Shown: positions 44,517 through 54,483, counted from the first letter of the stretch. The stretch: DNA of 64,000 bases from Tolypothrix tenuis PCC 7101 (GCF_002368295.1 NZ_AP018248.1:8367052-8431051); one strand, 5' to 3'. Notes: a model not told the origin generated them from the sequence alone. Program-made: numbers and translations.

Positions 44517-45461
44517 TTATGCAGCGTGTTGGCGATACCATGCAATGGTATTCTTTAGCCCTTGCTCAAAGCTAACTTGGGCTGTGAAATTAAAGGCTTG
44601 CTTTGCCCTTTCGGTATCTAAACAACGACGAGGTTGCCCGTTGGGTTTGTCTGTTTCCCAAACAATTTCCCCGTCAAACTCCATCAATTCGCAAATCAGA
44701 TTAATTAAATCCCGAATGGAGATTTCATAACCTGTGCCCAGATTAACTGGTTCTGAGTCATTGTAGAATTGAGTACCCATAACAATGCCCCGTGCGGCAT
44801 CTTCAGAATAGAGAAACTCACGGGTAGGACTACCATCACCCCAAACAGGTAGTTGCTTGTCGCCTTTGATTTGGGCCTCGTGGACTTTGCGAATTAAGGC
44901 TGGAATCACATGAGAACTTCCGGGGTCAAAGTTATCTTCTGGCCCGTATAAATTTACAGGTAAAAGATAAACACCATTAAAGTTGTACTGCTGGCGATAA
45001 GATTGCAGTTGAACTAAAAGGGCTTTCTTAGCTACTCCGTAGGGAGCATTGGTTTCTTCAGGATAGCCATTCCAAAGATCATCTTCTTTGAAAGGCACTG
45101 GGGTAAATTTGGGATAAGCGCAGATAGTGCCAACACAGACGAATTTTTCTACTCCAGCTTGATAGGCTGCATGAATTAACTGGGTTCCCATAATCAAGTT
45201 GTCGTAGAACAACTCGGCTGGTTTTTCGCGGTTGAGGCCGATACCACCGACGTGCGCCGCTAAGTGGATGACGATATCTTGCTGATCGACTACACGTTGG
45301 TTGTTTTCCCAGATCCGCAGATCGCAATCACGCGATCGCGGTACTGTAATTTTCTTTTGATCTGCTCCTGCTTTACACAGCTGATCTATTACCTGACGAC
45401 CTAGGAAACCCGACCCACCAGTGACGAGAATCCGTTTATTGTTTAATTCTAAGGCAGCCAT
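44517..45461 (-). CDS. fcl: GDP-L-fucose synthase
   Basis: Bifunctional 3,5-epimerase and 4-reductase that turns GDP-4-keto-6-deoxymannose into GDP-L-fucose. 314 residues from the ATG at 45461 ([16 protein letters not shown]), chosen because GAGGA lies about 8 bases before it; an in-frame ATG at 45491 overlapping the gmd stop by four bases is the alternative. SDR landmarks: [30 protein letters not shown], and the catalytic Tyr-Lys in [14 protein letters not shown]-dependent. Co-transcribed with gmd, whose product is its substrate. Confidence 0.95.
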   Translation of the reverse strand: MAALELNNKRILVTGGSGFLGRQVIDQLCKAGADQKKITVPRSRDCDLRIWENNQRVVDQQDIVIHLAAHVGGIGLNREKPAELFYDNLIMGTQLIHAAYQAGVEKFVCVGTICAYPKFTPVPFKEDDLWNGYPEETNAPYGVAKKALLVQLQSYRQQYNFNGVYLLPVNLYGPEDNFDPGSSHVIPALIRKVHEAQIKGDKQLPVWGDGSPTREFLYSEDAARGIVMGTQFYNDSEPVNLGTGYEISIRDLINLICELMEFDGEIVWETDKPNGQPRRCLDTERAKQAFNFTAQVSFEQGLKNTIAWYRQHAA

Positions 45462-45487
45462 ATTTTTATCCTCAGCGACAGTTGAAA

Positions 45488-46567
45488 TCAAAAGTGGAGC
45501 GCACCCAGTTGTTGACGAACAGTCGCAATATCATGCGGTACTGACGAACTATTGCCATTGGGAGAAGTGATACCTAATGCTTGGAGGTCTGCTTCTACCA
45601 TTAATGCTACAAGTCCCTCAAAGGTAACTGATGGTGTCCAACCCAACTTTTGCCGTGCCTTGGTAGCATCACCAATTAATAACTCTACTTCCGCAGGGCG
45701 AAGATAGCGCTCATCAAACTCTACATAATCTTCCCAGCGGAGATTCACATAATTAAATGCTAGTTCTAAAAATTCACGTACTGAGTGGGTTTCACCAGTA
45801 GCAATTACATAATCATCTGGTTGCTCTTGCTGCAACATTAGCCACATAGCTTTTACATAATCCTTGGCATAGCCCCAATCCCGTTTGGCATCAAGGTTAC
45901 CCATATAAAGTTTTTTCTGTTTACCTGCAACAATTTGAGCAACGGCTCTGGTAATCTTACGGGTTACAAAAGTTTCGCCCCGTCGAGGTGATTCGTGGTT
46001 AAAAAGTATGCCATTACAAGCAAACAAAGAGTAAGATTCACGATAATTTACTGTTTGCCAGTGGGCATAAACTTTAGCGCAAGCATAAGGACTACGGGGA
46101 TAAAAAGGTGTGGTCTCGCTCTGGGGTACAGCTTGTACTAAACCATACATCTCCGAAGAACCAGCTTGGTAAAAGCGCACCTCAATTCCAGTACGCTGTT
46201 GGTAATCCCGAATGGCTTCCAACAAACGTAATGTTCCCATACCCACTGCATCTACTGTGTATTCTGGTGAATCAAAGCTGACTCTGACATGGGATTGAGC
46301 GCCAAGGTTAAAGATTTCTACTGGCTGTACTTCTTCTAAAATGCGGCGTAGGGTCGTCCCATCTGTCAAATCACCATAGTGAAGAAACAACCGCACCCCT
46401 TCTTTGTGAGGGTCTTCGTAAATGTGATCAATGCGGTCTGTGTTAAAGGTAGAAGTCCGGCGAATAATACCATGTACCTCGTAACCTTGCTCTAGCAAAA
46501 ACTCACTCAGATATGAACCATCTTGACCAGTAATACCGGTAATTAATGCTCTTTTCTGCTGCGTCAT
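45488..46567 (-). CDS. gmd: GDP-mannose 4,6-dehydratase
   Basis: 359 residues. It makes GDP-4-keto-6-deoxymannose from GDP-mannose, the first step toward GDP-fucose and GDP-rhamnose. SDR landmarks: [56 protein letters not shown], and [10 protein letters not shown] (catalytic Tyr and Lys), then [20 protein letters not shown], all typical of Gmd. Upstream of and coupled to fcl. The 317-base gap before it carries its promoter. Confidence 0.97.
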   Translation of the reverse strand: MTQQKRALITGITGQDGSYLSEFLLEQGYEVHGIIRRTSTFNTDRIDHIYEDPHKEGVRLFLHYGDLTDGTTLRRILEEVQPVEIFNLGAQSHVRVSFDSPEYTVDAVGMGTLRLLEAIRDYQQRTGIEVRFYQAGSSEMYGLVQAVPQSETTPFYPRSPYACAKVYAHWQTVNYRESYSLFACNGILFNHESPRRGETFVTRKITRAVAQIVAGKQKKLYMGNLDAKRDWGYAKDYVKAMWLMLQQEQPDDYVIATGETHSVREFLELAFNYVNLRWEDYVEFDERYLRPAEVELLIGDATKARQKLGWTPSVTFEGLVALMVEADLQALGITSPNGNSSSVPHDIATVRQQLGALHF

Positions 46568-46884
46568 GCTTAGGGATTCCTTTGTATATTTTGAGTAAAA
46601 TAGTTACAGCCTAACTGATACAAGCTAGCAGTTAATTGCTAAATTGCCTAATGGGAAACTACTAAATTCTGATTTAGTACGTAAATTTCTCTGTAAATGT
46701 ATGTACTTAATTTATGATAATTATTAAGTAATTTTACTAATCAAAGCTGAAAATTTTTACTTTTGTGTCTAAAGTTGCCAAAAATCTTTACCAAAACTTT
46801 ATATAAACGAGAATTTTATTAAATCTAAGTAAATTTCCTCTGGGGGCAGAAGGTGCCCCACAGAATAAACTCTTAAGTATCGTT
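46568..46884. other. gap between gmd and the sugar transferase gene
   Basis: AT-rich promoter region for gmd-fcl. No repeat, hairpin or small gene that I can support. Confidence 0.4.
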
Positions 46885-47643
46885 TCAGTAAGCCCCGTTA
46901 TTTTTGGGCATAATAACGACATCAACTGTTTTCAAAATTATCCAGAGGTCGAGCCAAAAATTTCTAAATTTCACATAGTGTAAGTCTATTTGAACTCGCC
47001 TTGGATAAGGAATGTCATTGCGCCCAGAGACTTGCCATAACCCAGTGATTCCCGGTCGGATAGTTAAAATCTGATCGATATGACAACCGTATTTAGGAAG
47101 TTCTTCCGCTACTAAGGGTCGCGGCCCGACAACACTCATATCCCCTTTTAAGACATTCCAGAATTGGGGAAATTCATCTAAGCTAGTAATTCGCAAAAAC
47201 CGCCCAATTTTTGTAATGCGGGGGTCGTGTTTTAACTTAAAACTACTCTCAAATTCTTGCCGCATCTGGGGGGAAGTCTCCATCATTTGTACGAGCATTT
47301 CATCGGCATTGCTCACCATCGTGCGGAACTTAATACAATTAAAGGGTTTGTAGTTTTTACCAACCCTTTCCTGGACATAAAAAATCGGGCCTTCTGAACT
47401 CAAAGCGATCAGTAAGGCCAAGATTAAGTACACCGGGAAAAATAAAATCAACACCAACAACGAAAACACAATATCAAACAGTCGCTTGGCAAACTCTCCG
47501 TTTAAACCTTGAAAAGACAAACCTTTAGGTTTTAACCTAGGAGCCTTTTTCTGTTGACCACGTTTTGAGAAAGTACGACCAGACGCATTAGCATCTTGCC
47601 GTAGGCCTCGCTTGCCGGAGAGGAGTGAGCTCTGGGCAGTCAT
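46885..47643 (-). CDS. initiating sugar-phosphate transferase (WbaP/WcaJ C-terminal type)
   Basis: 252 residues from the second of two adjacent ATGs (MTAQSSLLSGKRGLRQDANA), chosen because AAGGAG ends four bases before it; the frame is open further upstream to 47670. One membrane hairpin (IVFSLLVLILFFPVYLILAL) is followed by the catalytic domain: EGPIFYVQERVGKNYKPF, CIKFRTM, ITSLDEFPQFWNVLKGDMS, VVGPRPL and GLWQVSGRN. It transfers a sugar phosphate from a UDP donor to undecaprenyl phosphate, starting the repeat unit on the membrane. It lacks the extra N-terminal helices of full-length WcaJ. Confidence 0.92.
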   Translation of the reverse strand: MTAQSSLLSGKRGLRQDANASGRTFSKRGQQKKAPRLKPKGLSFQGLNGEFAKRLFDIVFSLLVLILFFPVYLILALLIALSSEGPIFYVQERVGKNYKPFNCIKFRTMVSNADEMLVQMMETSPQMRQEFESSFKLKHDPRITKIGRFLRITSLDEFPQFWNVLKGDMSVVGPRPLVAEELPKYGCHIDQILTIRPGITGLWQVSGRNDIPYPRRVQIDLHYVKFRNFWLDLWIILKTVDVVIMPKNNGAY

Positions 47644-47755
47644 CATACTCCTTAACAATCCACACCACACATAGTCCCAATCTTAAAGCTAAAAGTAGGT
47701 GCTTCTGGGTTTAAATTTCCAAAAGCCTACAAAACAATTCAAAAAATCCTGACCA

Positions 47756-48898
47756 TCACTCCCATGAAGGCGTTTTTTTGCTGCATCGATCTACAAAATC
47801 TAGATAGCGATCGCCAAAAACCCGCCGAGAAAATTTACTAGCATGTGTTCGCAAATACTCAGGATTAAATTTGTCTTGATACATTTCAAACTTTTCTACT
47901 GCTGTTATTAAAGCAGTTTCTGTTTGTTCGTTAAAGAAGATACCTGTGCCTGTATCGTTCCAGGAACCTATATCTCTGACAGTTTCTAGCGCTCCTCCAG
48001 CACCGTAGGCAATAACTGGAGTGCCACAAGCTTGTGCTTCAACTAAGGCAATACCAAAATCTTCACAAGCGGCATACACAAATGCCTTGGCTTTTGCCAT
48101 ATATTTTGTTACTACATCATTCGGTTGCCATCCTAGTATTTGAATATTAGAATTTGCTATCTGGCGAAGATATTTCATTTGCGGGCCTGTACCAATTACT
48201 ACCAATGGTTTTTTGAGATGATTAAAAGCTTTGACAATTAAGGATACTTGCTTGTAACTCACTAAACGGGAAACTATTAGATAAAAATCTTCTTTGTCAG
48301 CCACAAATGGTAATTCTTCTACATTAACTGGTGGATAAATCACAGTTGATGTTCGCCGATAGCAGCGCCAAATTCGCCGAGCTGTGTGCTGCGAATTGGC
48401 AATAAAATAATCAACACGATTAGCTGTCAATACATCCCACTGACGCAAACGATGTAGTAAATATCTCGTTACCCATCCAGCTAGACCGTTTCCCAATTTG
48501 CTTTGTTGCAGATAATCAAAAGTTAAGTCCCAAGCATAACGCATAGGGCTGTGGCAATAACAAATATGTAATTGGTCAGGAGCAGTAATTACTCCTTTGG
48601 CTACAGCGTGGGATGAAGATAGAATTACGTCATACTGCCGCAAATCTAATTGTTCAATAGCCAGTGGTAACAAAGGTAAGTATTTTTGTACACCATTGCG
48701 GGCATAGGGAAAGTTTTGCAGGAAAGTTGTGCCAATTTGACGTTGGTATAAATAACTTTCAGGATTTGTGGATTCAAAATTGATTAGCGCATATAAATCA
48801 GCATCTATATGCTCCAGAATTGCTTTTACAACTAATTCTGAACCTCCAGTGGCTTTAGGTGTCAGCCATTCATGAATCAGAGCATATTTTAAGGGCAC
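47756..48898 (-). CDS. glycosyltransferase family 4 (mannosyltransferase-like)
   Basis: 380 residues. It begins KYALIHEWLTPKATGGSELV, typical of WbaZ/MtfB-like enzymes, and has ICYCHSPMRYAWDLTFDYLQ, VIYPPVNVEELPF, YLIVSRLVSYKQVSLIVKAF and the donor site CEDFGIALVEAQACGTPVIA with E-x7-E glutamates. It adds an early sugar, possibly mannose from GDP-mannose, to the lipid-linked primer made by the next gene, 112 bases downstream. Donor assignment is by family resemblance only. Confidence 0.88.
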   Translation of the reverse strand: MPLKYALIHEWLTPKATGGSELVVKAILEHIDADLYALINFESTNPESYLYQRQIGTTFLQNFPYARNGVQKYLPLLPLAIEQLDLRQYDVILSSSHAVAKGVITAPDQLHICYCHSPMRYAWDLTFDYLQQSKLGNGLAGWVTRYLLHRLRQWDVLTANRVDYFIANSQHTARRIWRCYRRTSTVIYPPVNVEELPFVADKEDFYLIVSRLVSYKQVSLIVKAFNHLKKPLVVIGTGPQMKYLRQIANSNIQILGWQPNDVVTKYMAKAKAFVYAACEDFGIALVEAQACGTPVIAYGAGGALETVRDIGSWNDTGTGIFFNEQTETALITAVEKFEMYQDKFNPEYLRTHASKFSRRVFGDRYLDFVDRCSKKTPSWE

Positions 48899-49228
48899 AG
48901 CTAACGTGAATAAGTGGAAAATACTGAGATAAATTAATCAGATTAACCAAAAGGTTTTTCCTTGGGATGAAGGAAGAGAAAGCGATCCAGATGAACTCGA
49001 AGACGCGATTCTCCAAAAACAGGTTCCAGAGCGATACTGTAACCTGATAACCTCAAATAGGGACTGGGGATTGGGGACTAGAGATTGGGGACTAGGGATT
49101 GGGGACTGGGACAACAGATTAAAAATGAGTTTTATACTAGCCTCTAGCCCCTAAGCTTTAGCTCCTAAGTTCTAGCCTCTAATCCTTAGCTAGCCCCTGC
49201 ATTATTAAAAGAGCTAAGAGGGGAATTC
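48899..49228. other. divergent gap with heptamer repeats
   Basis: GGGGACT and GGGGATT heptamers run from about 49060 to 49111, and a CTCTAGCCCCTAA-like repeat from about 49138 to 49198. AGAGGGGA at 49216-49223 serves the gene at 49229. The promoters of both divergent arms must lie here. Confidence 0.6.
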
Positions 49229-50167
49229 ATGCGGATTTTGATTATAGGTGGTACTCGGTTCATTGGTGTTTATCTCACCCAACTGCTAGTAGAACAAGGA
49301 CATGAGGTGGTGCTGTTCAATCGTGGTAATCGTCCTGCACCGTCTTTACAGGGAGTAGGACAAATTATAGGCGATCGCACTGACGCTACGCAGTTAAAGG
49401 CGAAGTTATCACAGGAAAATTTTGATGTCATTTTTGACAATAATGGGCGGGAACTTGCTGATACTCAACCATTGGCAGAAATTTTTCAAGGCCGTGTACA
49501 ACATTTTGTGTATATGAGTTCTGCTGGAGTATATCTCAAATCTGACCAAATGCCTCATGTGGAAGGTGATGCTGTAGATCCCAAAAGCCGTCATCGGGGT
49601 AAGCATGAAACAGAGGCTTACTTAGCTGAATTGGGAATACCCTTTACCTCGATTCGCCCTACCTATATTTATGGGCCGCGTAACTATAACGATTTGGAAA
49701 GTTGGTTTTTTGATAGAATTGTCCGCGATCGCCCTATTCCCATTCCGGGAAATGGCTTGTATATTACCCAGCTAGGTCACGTAAAGGATTTAGCAATGGC
49801 AATGACTCAAGTTGTGGGTAATCAACAGGCCATAGGGCAAATTTACAATGTCTCAGGCGATCGCTTTGTTACTTTTGATGGTTTAGCCCGTGCTTGTGCA
49901 CAAGCGGCTGGTAAATCACCTGATGCAGTCAAAATTGTCCATTACGATCCAAAAAAGTTTGATTTTGGTAAGCGCAAAGCTTTTCCCATGCGAGGACAAC
50001 ATTTTTTTGCTTCGGTCAATAAGGCTCAGAGTGAATTAGGTTGGAAACCTGAATATGATTTAATTTCTGGGCTAAATGATTCATTGGAAAATGATTATTT
50101 AGCATCTGGGCGAGACAAAACTGAAATTGATTTTTCTGTGGATGAGGAAATTTTACAAGCTTTGTGA
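49229..50167 (+). CDS. CSP41-like SDR (NAD-dependent epimerase/dehydratase family)
   Basis: 312 residues. N-terminal Rossmann motif RILIIGGTRFIGVYLTQLL, then VYMSSAGVYLKSDQMPH and IRPTYIYGPRNYND. At the position of the catalytic YxxxK the sequence is RHRGK, so the catalytic Tyr is missing. This resembles chloroplast CSP41 and its cyanobacterial relatives, which are associated with RNA and ribosomes rather than with sugar epimerisation. It therefore may not belong functionally to the rhamnose genes that follow, despite the same strand. AGAGGGGA precedes the ATG. Confidence 0.82.
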   Translation: MRILIIGGTRFIGVYLTQLLVEQGHEVVLFNRGNRPAPSLQGVGQIIGDRTDATQLKAKLSQENFDVIFDNNGRELADTQPLAEIFQGRVQHFVYMSSAGVYLKSDQMPHVEGDAVDPKSRHRGKHETEAYLAELGIPFTSIRPTYIYGPRNYNDLESWFFDRIVRDRPIPIPGNGLYITQLGHVKDLAMAMTQVVGNQQAIGQIYNVSGDRFVTFDGLARACAQAAGKSPDAVKIVHYDPKKFDFGKRKAFPMRGQHFFASVNKAQSELGWKPEYDLISGLNDSLENDYLASGRDKTEIDFSVDEEILQAL

Positions 50168-50351
50168 TCTAGAGATAAACTGCAAATCACATCAATAGTG
50201 CTGGGTGAAAAGTTCTGAGTTATCAGTTAAAAGATTGTGCAATGTAAGCTTTTTCTCACTTTTAACTCAGGACTCAGCACTTAGTACTCAACCTAAGCGT
50301 CTTCTGATGCGAATTATTACAATATTGATGACACAAATATTTTCTACAATT

Positions 50352-51422
50352 ATGCCTACTTTATTAGTTACCGGAGGAGCCGGATTTATTGGAGCGAATT
50401 TTATTCTCCAAGCAATCAAGTCACAATGGGCTAATGTAGTTAATTTAGATAAATTAACTTACGCTAGTAATCTCCAAACCTTAGCAGAAATAGCAAGCAA
50501 TCCTAACTATCATTTTATTCAAGGTGATATTGGCAATGTCGAGTTAGTCAGTTACCTTTTAGAACAATATCAACCAGATGCAATTATTAATTTTGCAGCC
50601 GAAAGTCATGTTGATCGCTCAATACTTAGTCCTCATGACTTTATCCAAACTAATGTAGTTGGGACATTTCAATTATTAGAAGCAAGTAGGCTGTACTGGC
50701 AAAAACTCTCATCCACCAAACAACAGCAATTTCGCTTTTTACACGTCTCTACAGATGAGGTATACGGCTCTCTCCAACCTCAAGATCCAGCTTTTCGGGA
50801 AGATACTCCCTATGCGCCTAATAGCCCCTATGCTGCATCAAAAGCTGCATCTGACCATTTTGTGCGGGCTTATTATCACACCTATGGACTACCAACTTTA
50901 ACCACTAATTGCTCAAATAACTACGGCCCGCGTCAGTTCCCAGAAAAACTGATTCCTTTAACTATTCTGAATGCTTTAGATAGTAAACCACTCCCTATAT
51001 ATGGAGATGGTCAAAATGTTCGTGATTGGCTTTATGTGATCGACCACTGTGAGGCTATTTATCTTGTGTTACAACAAGGTAAAGTTGGTGAAACTTATAA
51101 TATTGGTGGTTTAAATGAACAGGCCAATTTAACAGTTGTAGAAAGAATTTGTGCAATTTTAGATGAGTTAGCGCCCAAATCTAACTCTCATTATTCTTCT
51201 TTAATCACTTTTGTTAAAGACCGTCCTGGTCACGACCGGAGATATGCAATTGATTGTAGTAAAATCAGCCGTGATTTAGGTTGGCAACCTCAAGAAAATT
51301 TTGACAGTGGTTTATTAAAAACAGTTCAATGGTATCTCAATAACTCGGATTGGGTAAATCAAGTTCGTTCTGGTGACTACCAAAACTGGCTGAAACAAAA
51401 CTATGAAAATAGAAAATTATAA
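50352..51422 (+). CDS. rfbB: dTDP-glucose 4,6-dehydratase
   Basis: 356 residues from ATG 50352 ([20 protein letters not shown]). The frame is open back to 50205, but that stretch is a GAGTTATCAGTT/ACTCAGCACTT-type intergenic repeat and unlikely to be translated. It converts dTDP-glucose to dTDP-4-keto-6-deoxyglucose using bound NAD. Landmarks: [35 protein letters not shown] (Tyr and Lys) and [18 protein letters not shown]. Step two of dTDP-L-rhamnose synthesis and first gene of the rfbBACD set here. Confidence 0.95.
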   Translation: MPTLLVTGGAGFIGANFILQAIKSQWANVVNLDKLTYASNLQTLAEIASNPNYHFIQGDIGNVELVSYLLEQYQPDAIINFAAESHVDRSILSPHDFIQTNVVGTFQLLEASRLYWQKLSSTKQQQFRFLHVSTDEVYGSLQPQDPAFREDTPYAPNSPYAASKAASDHFVRAYYHTYGLPTLTTNCSNNYGPRQFPEKLIPLTILNALDSKPLPIYGDGQNVRDWLYVIDHCEAIYLVLQQGKVGETYNIGGLNEQANLTVVERICAILDELAPKSNSHYSSLITFVKDRPGHDRRYAIDCSKISRDLGWQPQENFDSGLLKTVQWYLNNSDWVNQVRSGDYQNWLKQNYENRKL

Positions 51423-51516
51423 GTAGATCGGCAAAATTAAAGATAATTAGCTGAGGCTGTCATTAGTTATTTGTCATTTGTCATTAGTAACGTCGGTTTG
51501 GGTTGGATAAAACTAC

Positions 51517-51579
51517 AATCCAAAATCCAAAATCCAAAATCCAAAATCTAAAATCTAAAATCTAAAATCTAAAATCTAA
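51517..51579 (+). repeat. heptanucleotide array abutting the rfbA start
   Basis: Nine exact heptamers, four AATCCAA then five AATCTAA, followed by AATTCTT and immediately the ATG of rfbA at 51587. The array occupies the place where the ribosome-binding site should be. Confidence 0.92.
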
Positions 51580-51586
51580 AATTCTT

Positions 51587-52561
51587 ATGAAAGGTATTAT
51601 CTTAGCAGGTGGCTCTGGTACACGTCTTTATCCTCTAACTTATGCTGTTAGTAAACAACTGATGCCGGTGTACGATAAGCCCATGATTTACTATCCCTTA
51701 TCTGTATTAATGCTGGCAGGGATTCGGGAGATTTTAATTATTTCGACACCTAATGATTTACCATTATTTGAGAAAATCTTAAAAGACGGTAGCCAGTGGG
51801 GTTTGCAGTTTAGTTATGTTGCACAACCTCACCCCGAAGGATTAGCCCAAGCGTTTATTTTAGGCAGAGATTTTATTGCTAACGAGCCAGTATGTTTAAT
51901 TTTAGGTGATAACATTTTTTATGGGCATGGGTTAACAGAAGTTTTAGCTAGGGCTGCTAACCTGCAAGCAGGCGGATTAGTATTTGGGTATCAAGTAAAA
52001 GACCCTAGTCAATATGGAGTAATTGAATTTGATAGCAATGGACGGGCAATTAGTATAGAAGAAAAACCTCTACTACCTAAGTCTAAATATGCTGTTCCTG
52101 GTATCTACTTTTATGATTCGCAAGTAGTAGAAATTGCTGCTAATCTCAAACCTTCTGCTCGTAACGAATTAGAAATTACTGATTTGAATACAGTTTATTT
52201 GCAACAAGGTCAACTACAAGTAGAACTTTTGGGGCGTGGATATGCTTGGCTAGATACGGGAACTCATGAATCACTACATCAGGCTGGTAATTTTATCCAA
52301 ACACTAGAAGAAAGACAAGGGCTAAAAATAGCTTGTATTGAAGAAATTGCCTATCTTAAAGGATATATTGACTCAAAGCAACTGCGCCATTTAGCTGAAC
52401 CGATGGCGAAGAGTAGTTATGGCCGTTACTTGATGTCAATTTTAGAAAATGACCAAATTTATCTCACTATGGAGCAGCAAAATAAATTAGACCAATTAGA
52501 TGATACTATACCTGTTGCTTCATACTATCCATCTTTATCTTTCAATAAATTTTCTGGTTAA
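51587..52561 (+). CDS. rfbA: glucose-1-phosphate thymidylyltransferase
   Basis: 324 residues. It makes dTDP-glucose from glucose-1-phosphate and dTTP, the first committed step to dTDP-L-rhamnose. Landmarks: [20 protein letters not shown] (nucleotide-binding), [51 protein letters not shown] and [11 protein letters not shown]. About 30 residues longer than typical RfbA owing to a C-terminal extension ([20 protein letters not shown]). There is no Shine-Dalgarno because heptamer repeats precede the ATG. Fourteen bases before rfbC. Confidence 0.95.
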   Translation: MKGIILAGGSGTRLYPLTYAVSKQLMPVYDKPMIYYPLSVLMLAGIREILIISTPNDLPLFEKILKDGSQWGLQFSYVAQPHPEGLAQAFILGRDFIANEPVCLILGDNIFYGHGLTEVLARAANLQAGGLVFGYQVKDPSQYGVIEFDSNGRAISIEEKPLLPKSKYAVPGIYFYDSQVVEIAANLKPSARNELEITDLNTVYLQQGQLQVELLGRGYAWLDTGTHESLHQAGNFIQTLEERQGLKIACIEEIAYLKGYIDSKQLRHLAEPMAKSSYGRYLMSILENDQIYLTMEQQNKLDQLDDTIPVASYYPSLSFNKFSG

Positions 52562-52575
52562 CTGAGGTAACGATA

Positions 52576-53121
52576 ATGCAAATTACCAAGACGGAAATTC
52601 CTGATTTACTAGTCATAGAGCCGCAAATATTTGGAGATGAACGCGGTTTTTTTTATGAAAGCTATAACGAGAAAGTTTGGCAAGAAAAAGTAGGAATTAA
52701 TCAGCATTTTGTCCAAGACAATCATTCTCGTTCTGGCAAAAATATCTTGCGTGGTTTGCATTATCAAATTCAGCAGCCTCAAGGTAAATTGGTGCGAGTA
52801 GTTGTAGGTGCGGTATTTGATGTAGCAGTAGATTTAAGAAACAGCTCCAAAACTTTTGGTCAATGGGTTGGTACAGATTTAACAGCCGAAAATAAACGTC
52901 TGCTTTGGATACCACCAGGTTTTGCTCACGGCTTTTTAGTACTTTCTGAATATGCAGAATTTTTGTACAAAACTACAGAATATTATGCTCCGCAGCATGA
53001 ACGCACTATTGTGTGGAATGACCCTGATTTAGCGATCGCCTGGCCAATTGCAGCAGAACCAATCTTATCGGCTAAAGATAAAGCTGGTAAGCTGTTTCGA
53101 GACGCAGAGGTATATCCATGA
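52576..53121 (+). CDS. rfbC: dTDP-4-dehydrorhamnose 3,5-epimerase
   Basis: 181 residues, cupin fold, normal length. It inverts C3 and C5 of the 4-keto-6-deoxy sugar. Landmarks: EPQIFGDERGFFYESYNEKV, QDNHSRSGKNILRGLHYQ (with catalytic His), GAVFDVAVDLR, and IPPGFAHGFLVLSE. Its end overlaps rfbD by four bases (ATGA-type coupling). Confidence 0.96.
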   Translation: MQITKTEIPDLLVIEPQIFGDERGFFYESYNEKVWQEKVGINQHFVQDNHSRSGKNILRGLHYQIQQPQGKLVRVVVGAVFDVAVDLRNSSKTFGQWVGTDLTAENKRLLWIPPGFAHGFLVLSEYAEFLYKTTEYYAPQHERTIVWNDPDLAIAWPIAAEPILSAKDKAGKLFRDAEVYP

Positions 53122-54023
53122 GAATCTTATTAACAGGGGTAACTGGACAAGTCGGTTGGGAATTACAACGCACCCTCATGACTTTCGGTGAAGTAATAAC
53201 TGTAGAACGTAGCGCCAGTCATCCCAGTTTACAAATAGATTTAGCCCAACCTGAGACTATTCGCCGCATCATTAGAGAGATAAAACCTGATTTAATTATC
53301 AATCCAGCGGCTTACACAGCAGTAGATAAAGCAGAATCAGAACCAGATTTAGCAATGGCGATTAATGGAATTGCACCAGGTATCATCGCTGAAGAAGCAA
53401 AGCGAATAGGTGCAGCTGTAATTCACTATTCCACAGATTATGTATTTGATGGCAATAAAACTACTGCATATACTGAGCAAGACCAACCAAATCCCCAAAA
53501 TATCTACGGTAAAACAAAACTAGCAGGCGAACAGGCGATCGCATCTGTTGACGTACCGCATTTAATTTTACGCACAAGTTGGGTTTATAGCCTACGCGGA
53601 AAGAATTTTTTACTGACGATGTTAAGGCTAGCTCAAGAACGGGAAGAAATTCGAGTTGTAGATGACCAAATTGGCGCGCCTACTTGGAGTCGCATGATTG
53701 CTGAAGCTACAGCCCAAATTATTTCCCAAGCTTCACAAAATATATCTGAATTTTTAGCAGCTAAAGGTGGAATATATCATTTAACTGCAAGTGGTAAGAC
53801 TAGCTGGTATGGATTTGCCAAAGCAATTTTTGAACTTGAGGACAAAAAAAGCGATCGCAAACTGCAAAGGTTGATTGCAATTCCCTCTCAAGAATATCCC
53901 ACACCAGCCACTAGACCAGCTTATTCTCTATTAGGTAGTCAAAAATTATCTGATAATTTTGGATTGGTATTACCAGATTGGCAAAGAAGTTTAGAGTTAG
54001 TACTGGTTAAAAATAACAGCTAA
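53118..54023 (+). CDS. rfbD: dTDP-4-dehydrorhamnose reductase
   Basis: 301 residues. NADPH-dependent last step giving dTDP-L-rhamnose. Landmarks: ILLTGVTGQVGWELQRTL, INPAAYTAVDKAESEPDLA, HYSTDYVFDGNKTTAYTE, and YGKTKLAGEQA with catalytic Tyr and Lys, then LRTSWVYSLRGKNFLLTML. Co-translated with rfbC. Last gene of the rhamnose set; a HicAB pair on the opposite strand converges 20 bases beyond its stop. Confidence 0.95.
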   Translation: MRILLTGVTGQVGWELQRTLMTFGEVITVERSASHPSLQIDLAQPETIRRIIREIKPDLIINPAAYTAVDKAESEPDLAMAINGIAPGIIAEEAKRIGAAVIHYSTDYVFDGNKTTAYTEQDQPNPQNIYGKTKLAGEQAIASVDVPHLILRTSWVYSLRGKNFLLTMLRLAQEREEIRVVDDQIGAPTWSRMIAEATAQIISQASQNISEFLAAKGGIYHLTASGKTSWYGFAKAIFELEDKKSDRKLQRLIAIPSQEYPTPATRPAYSLLGSQKLSDNFGLVLPDWQRSLELVLVKNNS

Positions 54024-54043
54024 ATAGAGTTTGAGAATAATAA

Positions 54044-54262
54044 TCAAGCAATTTGAAGCGTGCTAGGTTCAGGGATAGACTCACCTTCAGCTTGCCAACC
54101 TTCCAAGTACATTTCTATTACTTCCTCGCCGTTACGAATTGCTTCCTCACGAGTTTTGCCGTGAGTACAAGGCATGATCACGCGATCAGCAAACTCTGGG
54201 ATTGTTACTAGAAAAAGCTGATCTTCATCAGACCATTGAATAATCATGCTGTATCGACTCAT
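54044..54262 (-). CDS. hicB: HicB-family antitoxin
   Basis: 72 residues with the HicB partial RNase-H-like fold: YSMIIQWSDEDQLFLVTIPE, then THGKTREEAIRNGEEVIEMY and LEGWQAEGESIP. It binds and blocks HicA. No separate C-terminal DNA-binding domain is present, so any autoregulation would use the complex. Start overlaps the hicA stop by four bases; toxin-first order is usual for hicAB. Confidence 0.9.
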   Translation of the reverse strand: MSRYSMIIQWSDEDQLFLVTIPEFADRVIMPCTHGKTREEAIRNGEEVIEMYLEGWQAEGESIPEPSTLQIA

Positions 54263-54483
54263 AAATCCTCATCCTCTCTTAACTCTTCCAGTTCAGCTAA
54301 TAATCGTGCTAACTGCTTCTCTAAATAAAGCGGTACATCATCTCCATCTTTACCTGGAATTGTCAGTGTCTTTCTGAGCAAAGGATGTCGCCAGCGTTCA
54401 TGGCTTCCTTTTCCGCGCTTGGGCAGATAAACAAATCCTTCACGTGCAATTTGAGCTTTTAACTCCCGAATCTTTCTGGGCAT
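54259..54483 (-). CDS. hicA: HicA-family mRNA interferase toxin
   Basis: 74 residues. It has a double-stranded-RNA-binding-like fold with the catalytic His in GKGSHERWRHPLL (H28), preceded by the IREL...EGFVYLPKRG strand-helix elements and followed by TIPGKDGDDVPLYLEKQLAR. It cleaves mRNA when free of HicB. The acidic end (ELREDEDL) extends slightly beyond the usual length. The motif is intact, so it is probably active. Confidence 0.9.
   Translation of the reverse strand: MPRKIRELKAQIAREGFVYLPKRGKGSHERWRHPLLRKTLTIPGKDGDDVPLYLEKQLARLLAELEELREDEDL

Noticed and set aside
50205..50351. Upstream extension of rfbB by 49 codons
   Set aside because: The extension reads through GAGTTATCAGTT/ACTCAGCACTT intergenic repeat DNA, while [14 protein letters not shown] is the normal RfbB start.
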